Shown here: positions 39,787 to 44,486 of the stretch, piece by piece | Layout: each line of letters opens with the position of its first letter | Numbering within the stretch: the first letter of the stretch is position 1 | The notes under the pieces: generated by a model | What the model was told of the DNA's origin: nothing | Database searches by the model: none | The model's input: the letters and a program-made list of their open reading frames with translations, nothing else | Program-made: the position numbers and the translations under genes | Assembly: GCA_018821785.1 (NCBI GenBank) | Contig: JAHJLI010000243.1 | Location: 1-44,486 of the forward strand | Length of the DNA stretch: 44,486 nt | Reading direction: 5' to 3' | From: Pseudomonadota bacterium | GTDB lineage: Bacteria > Desulfobacterota > Desulfobulbia > Desulfobulbales > Desulfocapsaceae

Positions 39787-40464
39787 ATGTTTAAATGTTT
39801 AGATTTGTTTTGTTGCGCCGGTGGTGCCGCAATGGGATTACATAGAGCTGGTTTTGAGGTGACAGGTGTTGATGTTAACCAGCAACCCAGATACCCATTT
39901 GAATTTATCCTGGGAGATGCATTGGCGCAAGACCTTAGCGGGTATGATTTTGTGTGGGCTTCCCCGCCATGCCAAGCTTATTGCGCCCTTAACACCATGC
40001 CGAACCGTCGTGAGCACGAGAAGCTTATACCGGCAGTGAGGGCCTTGTTAAAAGAATGGGGTGGCCCATGGATTATTGAAAACGTAGCGGGGGCTAGGAG
40101 GGAACTCATAGATCCGGTGATGCTGTGTGGGAGTATGTTCGATCTTGAAAGCAACGGGTACCAAGTGAGACGCCACAGGTATTTTGAATCAAACGTAAAA
40201 CTTAATGTGCCAATGGGATGCAACCACGGCGCATTGACAATGGGAATATATGGGGCAAAGGTGCGAGATATTGCAAAAGAGAAACGGCACTACTCGAAAC
40301 CAAAGGAGACGAGAGGAAAGCCGTATGGCGTTGTCCTTCCTCAATCGTGGGGTTTTGAGGCCATGGGGGTTGACTGGATGAATATTAAAGAGGCAAGCGA
40401 GTGTATCCCGCCGGCGTTCTCTGAATTTTTAGGAAGGCAGGTTATATCACACCTGAAAGCGTAA
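39787..40464 (+). CDS. DNA cytosine-C5 methyltransferase-like protein
   Basis: A 225-residue short C5-type methyltransferase. Motif I LDLFCCAGGAAMGLHRAGF (5-23) binds AdoMet, motif IV ASPPCQAYC (58-66) contains the catalytic Cys62, and motif VI is ENVAGAR (99-105). The target recognition region is small and the conserved C-terminal part is short. Such phage enzymes protect DNA from host restriction. ATG 39787 follows AAGGTTTTTTT, similar to the T-rich leaders of the two cassette-like genes. Its stop TAA lies in a TAAC-GTTTAGG element (40462-40475). Confidence 0.8.
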   Translation: MFKCLDLFCCAGGAAMGLHRAGFEVTGVDVNQQPRYPFEFILGDALAQDLSGYDFVWASPPCQAYCALNTMPNRREHEKLIPAVRALLKEWGGPWIIENVAGARRELIDPVMLCGSMFDLESNGYQVRRHRYFESNVKLNVPMGCNHGALTMGIYGAKVRDIAKEKRHYSKPKETRGKPYGVVLPQSWGFEAMGVDWMNIKEASECIPPAFSEFLGRQVISHLKA

Positions 40465-40530
40465 CGCAGTTTAGGTAGACTTGGAACGATTCCATGCGCC
40501 ACCGAAAGGCTAGACATTACCCACAATGAC

Positions 40531-40563
40531 CAATAAATAGCTTTTAAATTCCACAAAACGGTG
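40531..40563 (+). repeat. 33-bp intergenic repeat D, copy 1
   Basis: 31 of 33 bases match 40990-41022, starting CAATAAATAGCTTTTAAA and ending near CCACAAAACG. Lies after the methyltransferase gene. Copy 2 provides the upstream part of a promoter; copy 1 lacks a good -10. Confidence 0.75.
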
Positions 40564-40574
40564 AATTCTTATGG

Positions 40575-40617
40575 GGCGGTCTTTATCGAGTGAGGCTGGC
40601 CGGGCGTGTTTTTTTAA
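40575..40617 (+). repeat. 43-bp intergenic repeat C, copy 2
   Basis: Second copy of the GGCTGGCCGGG plus T-run element of 39664-39706. It lies just upstream of the ribosome site GAGGAGG of the next gene. Confidence 0.7.
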
Positions 40618-40634
40618 ACTTTTGAGGAGGTGTG

Positions 40635-40979
40635 ATGAAACTTGAAGACATAGAAAGAGAGCATAAAAAGCTGACAAAACGGCTCGATAAGCTTAATGCC
40701 AAAAAAGAAAAAGTAACTAGCAGGGTTGCGGTGATTTGCGAAAGTAACCATGCGCACGGGAAAGGATGCGGGGCAGGGTTTTACATAGACGAGCTTGAAT
40801 TCATTCAAACGTATTGGTACGAGTCACCATATGGTTGTACAGGAGGCGACAACTGGCTACCAGGGGAGGGGCAATTTGAGTGCCCTAAGTGTGGGCACAG
40901 AAATAGATTCCTCGAAAGGCAAGACATAGAAGCAATGAAGTACAGTTTTAAAAGTATTGTAGACGAGCACAAGGATTAA
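40635..40979 (+). CDS. Zinc-finger and coiled-coil hypothetical protein (114 aa)
   Basis: ATG 40635 is chosen over GTG 40632 because GAGGAGG lies at better spacing. Residues 1-32 form a Lys/Glu coiled coil. Then come VAVICESN, HGKGCGAGFYID and later CPKCGHRNRFLE near 84-95, giving a Cys set for a zinc ribbon. No known family. Flanked by copies of repeats C and D. Confidence 0.6.
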   Translation: MKLEDIEREHKKLTKRLDKLNAKKEKVTSRVAVICESNHAHGKGCGAGFYIDELEFIQTYWYESPYGCTGGDNWLPGEGQFECPKCGHRNRFLERQDIEAMKYSFKSIVDEHKD

Positions 40980-40989
40980 CAAAAATAAT

Positions 40990-41022
40990 CAATAAATAGC
41001 TTTTAAAATCCACAAAACGTTG
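40990..41022 (+). repeat. 33-bp intergenic repeat D, copy 2
   Basis: Second copy of the element at 40531-40563. It ends in the TG of an extended -10 promoter (TGCTATAAT), so part of it belongs to the replication-operon promoter. Confidence 0.75.
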
Positions 41023-41029
41023 CTATAAT
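41001..41029 (+). promoter_or_regulatory. Extended -10 promoter upstream of the replication operon
   Basis: TGC plus TATAAT at 41021-41029 is a consensus extended -10. The -35 (TTTTAA at 41001-41006, spacer 17) is weak, as extended -10 promoters allow. Transcription would start near 41036. Confidence 0.65.
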
Positions 41030-41035
41030 GACAGG

Positions 41036-41214
41036 AGATGAAGAGAGGCGGCTGGCTACCGTGGTGTTAATCTCTTCGAAAATGATTTATAAACTGGAAA
41101 AAAATTGGACGCATTATGAAACAAATTTTAAGAAGGCATTCAAAATCGGAGCCAACAGAGAATCAAGCGTACCCTGCGCTTTCCAGCTCTGCCGATTTTG
41201 AATGCCTTTTTTTT
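41036..41214 (+). ncRNA. Structured leader or small RNA ending in a strong terminator
   Basis: From the promoter start the RNA would fold into a first hairpin GAAGAGA/TCTCTTC (41040-41046, 41071-41077) and a second, long one: 16 perfect base pairs (41134-41149 with 41192-41207) followed by eight T (41207-41214). The 42-base loop contains two nested stems, AGAG/CTCT and AAGCG/CGCTT. This is a strong rho-independent terminator. The product would be about 180 bases, either a free small RNA or an attenuated leader of the replication genes that start at 41232. Confidence 0.6.
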
Positions 41215-41231
41215 GTTTGGAGCATATCAAA

Positions 41232-41408
41232 ATGAAAGAAATATATGTATTGGAGTATAACGGACTTCAGGACGCTCACCACATCCAGACACCAACCGAC
41301 CGAAATAACAACAAAAATAACGCTCAGTGGATACTTGTAAAAACTGGGACATATAACGACATGATTTGCGAGTTAAAGCGCAGAGAGAGGTGTCGGCGTG
41401 ACAGGTAG
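41232..41408 (+). CDS. Hypothetical protein (58 aa), first gene of the replication operon
   Basis: ATG 41232 with GGAG ten bases upstream, 17 bases after the T-run of the terminator. The product starts MKEIYVLEYNGLQDAHHIQT and ends in a basic tail. No family recognised. It overlaps the GTG of the next gene by 11 bases. Confidence 0.55.
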   Translation: MKEIYVLEYNGLQDAHHIQTPTDRNNNKNNAQWILVKTGTYNDMICELKRRERCRRDR

Positions 41409-42201
41409 ACCAAAAAAAACAACAGTAAATTATTTTCCTCATTTCACAACAAGCGGAAAAACACTATTCACACTAGAAAGCCTGTACGGAAATGACGGGT
41501 ATGCGTTTTGGTTCAAGTTGCTTGAGATTCTAGGCGGCACCGAAAACCATACTTTCCGGTACGAAAACACCGCAGACTGGCTGTTTCTCGTGGCGAAAAC
41601 AAAAGTTTCAGAAGAAAAAGCTATTCTCATTCTGCAAACTTTAGCAGACCTTGGTGCCATTGATGCCGAATTACACAAGGAGCAAACAGTATGGTCTGAC
41701 AATTTCATTTCAGGTTTACTCCCCGTTTATGACAAAAGATCCACGGAAATACCAACAAAACCGACTTTACGTGTAGAAAACACACAAGCACCTGTGTTTT
41801 CCGTAGAGAAAACACCACGAAGTAAAGGAAGTAAAGGAAAGGAAGCAGAAACACCTTTGGTGTACAGTGACAGGTTTGAGGAATTTTGGAAAGCGTACCC
41901 AAGGAAAAAAGGCAAGAGCAAGGCATACACGTATTGGAAGAAATATGGGTGCGACAATGGATTATTCAATACTGTAATGGATTCCCTTTCTCAGCAGAAG
42001 AAAAGCAAGGACTGGATAAAAGATGGAGGGCAGTTTGTTCCCCATGGTTCGACGTGGGTATTTAACAGGGCGTGGGAAGACGGAGACGACGACGTTCTAG
42101 GCACGTGTGAAGTTTGCAACTATCTAGCAAGAATGTCGTGTGATGGGAAGAAAAACGGCGGTAAGATATGCGGCGGGTTTGTGCCAACGGTGAAACCATG
42201 A
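41398..42201 (+). CDS. Replication initiator / helicase loader-type protein (DUF4373 N-terminus)
   Basis: A 267-residue protein. Residues 8-110 fit the DUF4373 replisome-organiser domain: YFPHFTTSGKTLFTLESLYG, NDGYAFWFKLLEILGG, then a winged-helix-like remainder. After a Ser/Lys-rich linker, residues 155-215 show the FEEFWKAYPRKKGKSKAYTYW motif, a repeat seen in phage replication proteins before the helicase gene. The end holds six Cys (CEVC, SCDG, ICGG) and may bind zinc. GTG start at 41398 after GAGAGAGG. Directly followed by DnaB, so it probably loads that helicase. Confidence 0.8.
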   Translation: MTGRPKKTTVNYFPHFTTSGKTLFTLESLYGNDGYAFWFKLLEILGGTENHTFRYENTADWLFLVAKTKVSEEKAILILQTLADLGAIDAELHKEQTVWSDNFISGLLPVYDKRSTEIPTKPTLRVENTQAPVFSVEKTPRSKGSKGKEAETPLVYSDRFEEFWKAYPRKKGKSKAYTYWKKYGCDNGLFNTVMDSLSQQKKSKDWIKDGGQFVPHGSTWVFNRAWEDGDDDVLGTCEVCNYLARMSCDGKKNGGKICGGFVPTVKP

Positions 42202-43517
42202 ATAGTATTCCACCTCAAAACATTGAAGCAGAACAGGCGGTACTGGGAACAATGCTCCTTGATGACAGGTCGCTACCTATTGTTATGTCTATTTTGTGCG
42301 CAGATGATTTTTACAGGCCAGACCATAAGGAAATATTTTCAACAATATCATCTTTATTTTCAGAAAACAAAAATGTCGATATCGTCACAGTAAAAAACGG
42401 AATGAAAATAGGCAATGACGCAGTTGCCTACCTTGCAGAACTTACCGGGATAGTTCCATCAACGTCACGAGTAGAAAGCTATTGCCTGATAGTGAAAGAG
42501 CGGTCAAAAGCTAGAGACATGATCAGACTCTCACAGGATGTTATTTCAAGATGCTATAACCTAGAACCTGTTAAAAAGATTACAGATTCTTTTGGAAGTG
42601 AGTTTTTCGCACTTGCTGTTGATGATAAAAAATCAGCTACTTTGATCAGTGACTCGATAGATAGCACTTTGGCAGTAATAAAAGCAAGGCAAGACAGCGA
42701 TAGGCACATCTCTGGCCTTGAAACAGGATTCTACGACCTTGACAAGAGATTGTCAGGTCTTTGCAAAAAAAAGCTTTACATAGTAGCCGGAAGGCCATCG
42801 ATGGGAAAGAGTGCGCTGGCTATGAACATACTTGAAAGCGTATCAATGCAAGGAGAAACAGGGATGTTTTTTAGTCTTGAGATGGGCAAGGAGGAGCTTA
42901 TCGAAAGGATGCTTTCCAGTATGTCTGGAGTAAACGGAAACGCCATTCGGGGAGGGTTCCTGAATAACACCACATGGCCCAAAGTAACGCATTCAGCAGG
43001 AAAAGCAAAAGGAATGAAACTGCTTATTGATGAGACACCAGCTCTGTCTATTGTTGAGTTGAGAGCAAGAGCAAAAATGGCAGCAGCTCGTTATGGCATT
43101 GGCCTTATTGTTGTAGACTACCTTCAGTTAATGACAGCCAAAGCAGAAACAAGAACGCTTGAAATAGCAAAAATAACAGGAGGGCTAAAAGGTTTGTCGA
43201 AAGAGCTTGATATCCCAATAATAGCACTTTCTCAGCTTAACAGGAGCCTTGAAAACAGGACTGAGAAGCGGCCAATGATGTCAGACCTGCGTGAATCTGG
43301 CGCTATTGAGCAGGATGCAGACGTAATAATATTTGTTTACCGTGATGAGGTCTATAATAAAAGCAACGACAATCCTGAAAAGGGAGTTGCTGAGTTGATT
43401 ATATCAAAACAGCGTGGTGGGCCTACAGGAACCGTAAAACTTGCCTTCCGTGGAGAGTTAACAAGATTCGAGAACTTGATAGGTGAAAGTGGCATGGATC
43501 AGAACGCAGGCGCTTGA
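42198..43517 (+). CDS. dnaB: Replicative DNA helicase DnaB
   Basis: A 439-residue DnaB-type helicase. The N-terminal domain begins PPQNIEAEQAVLGTMLLDD (5-23). The RecA-like domain has Walker A GRPSMGKSALA (near 197-207), FFSLEMGKEEL after it, Walker B GLIVVDYLQLM (near 300-310), and LSQLNRSLENR and SDLRESGAIEQDADVI with the arginine-finger region. It unwinds the replication fork. ATG 42198 overlaps the previous stop (ATGA). Length is normal for the family. Confidence 0.95.
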   Translation: MNSIPPQNIEAEQAVLGTMLLDDRSLPIVMSILCADDFYRPDHKEIFSTISSLFSENKNVDIVTVKNGMKIGNDAVAYLAELTGIVPSTSRVESYCLIVKERSKARDMIRLSQDVISRCYNLEPVKKITDSFGSEFFALAVDDKKSATLISDSIDSTLAVIKARQDSDRHISGLETGFYDLDKRLSGLCKKKLYIVAGRPSMGKSALAMNILESVSMQGETGMFFSLEMGKEELIERMLSSMSGVNGNAIRGGFLNNTTWPKVTHSAGKAKGMKLLIDETPALSIVELRARAKMAAARYGIGLIVVDYLQLMTAKAETRTLEIAKITGGLKGLSKELDIPIIALSQLNRSLENRTEKRPMMSDLRESGAIEQDADVIIFVYRDEVYNKSNDNPEKGVAELIISKQRGGPTGTVKLAFRGELTRFENLIGESGMDQNAGA

Positions 43518-43565
43518 TATGTTCACAGCGTTTAAATTCAAAGAGATTTCAGGGGAGGAGTGAGT

Positions 43566-43742
43566 ATGCCAGATCACGACTATGATGCAGAGAAGCGCGA
43601 GGAAGAAGCCAACGAATCTCAAACTAAATGCCCCACATGCAAAAAAGGCACACTTCGGTACACGAACGATGAGCCATGGATTGACGGGATTGTGTCGATG
43701 TCGTGTTTTAAATGTGATGAGTGCGGAGCGCGGTTTGTGTGA
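43566..43742 (+). CDS. Zinc-ribbon protein (58 aa)
   Basis: ATG 43566 with GGGGAGGAG upstream. An acidic start is followed by CPTCKKG (24-30) and CFKCDECG near 48-55, so a four- or five-Cys ribbon. Small ribbon proteins of this form are frequent in phages with no known role. Followed by an attC-like site. Confidence 0.6.
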   Translation: MPDHDYDAEKREEEANESQTKCPTCKKGTLRYTNDEPWIDGIVSMSCFKCDECGARFV

Positions 43743-43770
43743 AGGTAAAAATTTAAGTCGAGAAGAGATA

Positions 43771-43850
43771 TAACGTCTTGTTAAGCGGTCCGCAACAAAG
43801 CTCATAAAATGCGCGGAGCTACCATGCTTTGCTTTAACTTTTTGTTATCT
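43771..43850 (-). repeat. attC-like recombination site 3
   Basis: Outer boxes TAAC (43771-43774, in ATAAC) and GTTAT (43844-43848); inner boxes GTTAAGC (43780-43786) and GCTTTAAC (43831-43838), which pair with one extra A, the extrahelical base of attC. Both spacers are five bases. Inner hairpins GCGG/CCGC and AGCTC/GAGCT lie in the middle. On the minus strand the right end GCTTAACAAGACGTTA resembles the classical CTTAAC-spacer-CGTTA attC end. Orientation is again leftward. Confidence 0.65.
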
Positions 43851-43867
43851 TTGATTGGAGAAATATT

Positions 43868-44017
43868 ATGGATATTGAGTGCCCATTTTGTGGAAAGGAG
43901 CAGGAAATAGAAGGGGACTATATGCCATCACGCGCTTGTGACGACATGGAGTACGAGTGTATTTATTGTGAAAATGAATTTAAGGTCGGTTGGTACGCAA
44001 CGGCTGAAGTAAGATAA
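43868..44017 (+). CDS. Zinc-ribbon microprotein (49 aa)
   Basis: ATG 43868 follows TTGGAG. The product is a clear four-Cys ribbon, CPFCG near 5-9 and CIYC near 31-34, with an aromatic end. Unknown role. It starts just after the right border of attC-like site 3, and its TAA stop lies in TAACGTTTTAG, similar to the TAAC elements after other accessory genes. Confidence 0.6.
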   Translation: MDIECPFCGKEQEIEGDYMPSRACDDMEYECIYCENEFKVGWYATAEVR

Positions 44018-44051
44018 CGTTTTAGCTCAGTTGATTTTGCGGAGGAAACAT

Positions 44052-44312
44052 ATGGAAGTAAATGGAATGGATGTACAGATGATGAGTAGAGAGGACGTGC
44101 AGAGCGCGGAGAAGCAAAATTCTACTGAAGCGGCTGGTTCTATGCCGTGGGATGTGTCTGCACTTTCAGGATGGTCTGTAGTCGGTATGAACCATTACCA
44201 CGTTGGAGGTAAGCGCCATTTGTTTTGTGCAATGGTGAAAGGTGACAGGTGTATAAAGGCAGAAGGAAAGAATGAAAGTGAAGTCTTCTTGGCGCTGGCT
44301 AAAAAGGCATAG
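44052..44312 (+). CDS. Hypothetical protein (86 aa)
   Basis: ATG 44052 after GCGGAGG; an upstream in-frame TTG/ATT region is rejected. Met/Ser/Glu-rich start, then a beta-rich part with VVGMNHYHVGGKRHLFCAMV and a helical end. No family recognised. It is the last gene before the right copy of repeat A. Confidence 0.55.
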   Translation: MEVNGMDVQMMSREDVQSAEKQNSTEAAGSMPWDVSALSGWSVVGMNHYHVGGKRHLFCAMVKGDRCIKAEGKNESEVFLALAKKA

Positions 44313-44316
44313 AACC

Positions 44317-44375
44317 GTCTCAATAAGTGGAAAATGTCCACGCTACAGGCATATTAAATGCCAAAAGTGGAAAAC
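44317..44375. repeat. 59-bp direct repeat A, right copy
   Basis: Identical to 133-191. Here the YadA-like gene is missing and repeat B begins at once. Confidence 0.9.
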
Positions 44376-44486
44376 CAAAAAAAGTGAAATAAAAACAAAA
44401 TAACCTTGATTTGGTCTTGACTTGTACACTATAAAGGTGCTATAGTTAGTTATAAGCAAGAGGGATAACCCAAACCGAGGAGAAAG
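44376..44486. repeat. Direct repeat B, right copy (cut by window end)
   Basis: About 93% identical to 863-976, ending at the ribosome site CGAGGAGAAA just before the expected start codon. Continuing the alignment would lead to a homologue of the 49-aa gene at 979. Confidence 0.85.
44417..44446 (+). promoter_or_regulatory. Promoter in right repeat B
   Basis: TTGACT (44417-44422), 18-base spacer, TATAGT (44441-44446). Both hexamers and the spacing are conserved although three spacer bases differ from the left copy, which supports a real promoter. Confidence 0.6.

Noticed and set aside
41038..41070. 10-codon leader peptide right at the predicted transcript start
   Set aside because: Ribosome site is too close to the ATG and no amino-acid run suggests attenuation.
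41116..41234. 39-codon ORF overlapping the terminator and ending on the start of the 58-aa gene
   Set aside because: Weak ribosome site, and the sequence is better explained by the 16-bp RNA stem and T-run. It stays possible as a leader peptide.
1..44486. CRISPR arrays, rRNA genes, insertion sequences or an integrase
   Set aside because: No regularly spaced repeats, transposase or tyrosine/serine recombinase motifs were found in any frame with protein-like sequence.

Overview
The window is a nearly complete genome of a long-tailed double-stranded DNA phage (siphovirus with an HK97-type head), about 44.5 kb. It is either a free phage contig or an excised prophage. The host was probably Gram-negative: the phage encodes a YadA-type outer-membrane anchor protein, a lipobox lipoprotein and several proteins with Sec-type signal peptides. 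I cannot name the host. No integrase, tRNA, rRNA or CRISPR array is visible, so lifestyle is unresolved.

Layout. 1-1130: a repeat-flanked cargo segment with a small trimeric-autotransporter-like gene, then a promoter and a small basic protein. 1180-2980: small genes (helix-turn-helix protein, HNH endonuclease, hypotheticals) ending in two strong hairpins just before the terminase. 3126-12446: packaging and head genes in canonical order (TerS, TerL, portal, ClpP-like protease, capsid, connectors, tail terminator, tail tube), then tail chaperones gpG and gpGT joined by a predicted -1 frameshift. 12449-21254: tape measure, tail tip (including an NlpC/P60 protein) and a gpJ-like protein split in two. 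21262-27703: a lipoprotein, an HD-motif protein, fibre-like proteins and a run of large proteins with signal peptides. 27705-28844: lysis-type genes. 28864-30142: four leftward accessory genes, divergent from a rightward regulatory operon whose first gene appears to be leaderless. 30279-37922: early genes for recombination (VRR-NUC, DUF262, NinB-like, Ref/YbcO-like, Rad52-type annealing protein, DUF1351-like coiled coil). 37945-41230: a mosaic accessory block. 41232-43517: replication operon (DUF4373-type initiator and DnaB helicase). 43566-44312: small zinc-ribbon genes.

The most unusual part is the mosaic accessory DNA. Two intergenic segments (38434-38559 and 43771-43850), and less clearly a third (38090-38212), have the two-box inverted-repeat architecture of integron attC recombination sites, including a one-base asymmetry between the inner boxes. 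Two genes (a 73-aa protein and a PAPS-reductase-like ATPase) are each bracketed by GTTAGGTG at the start and CACCTAAC at the end, like gene cassettes. A 25-bp attC-like fragment follows both the PAPS-reductase-like gene and an unrelated gene in the leftward block 10 kb away. No integron integrase is in the window.

The ends of the window carry the same 59-bp sequence followed by the same promoter segment (about 93% identical). The left copy has the YadA-like gene inserted between the two parts and the right copy does not. This suggests a circular or permuted genome with a variable cargo slot, or two alleles merged in assembly.
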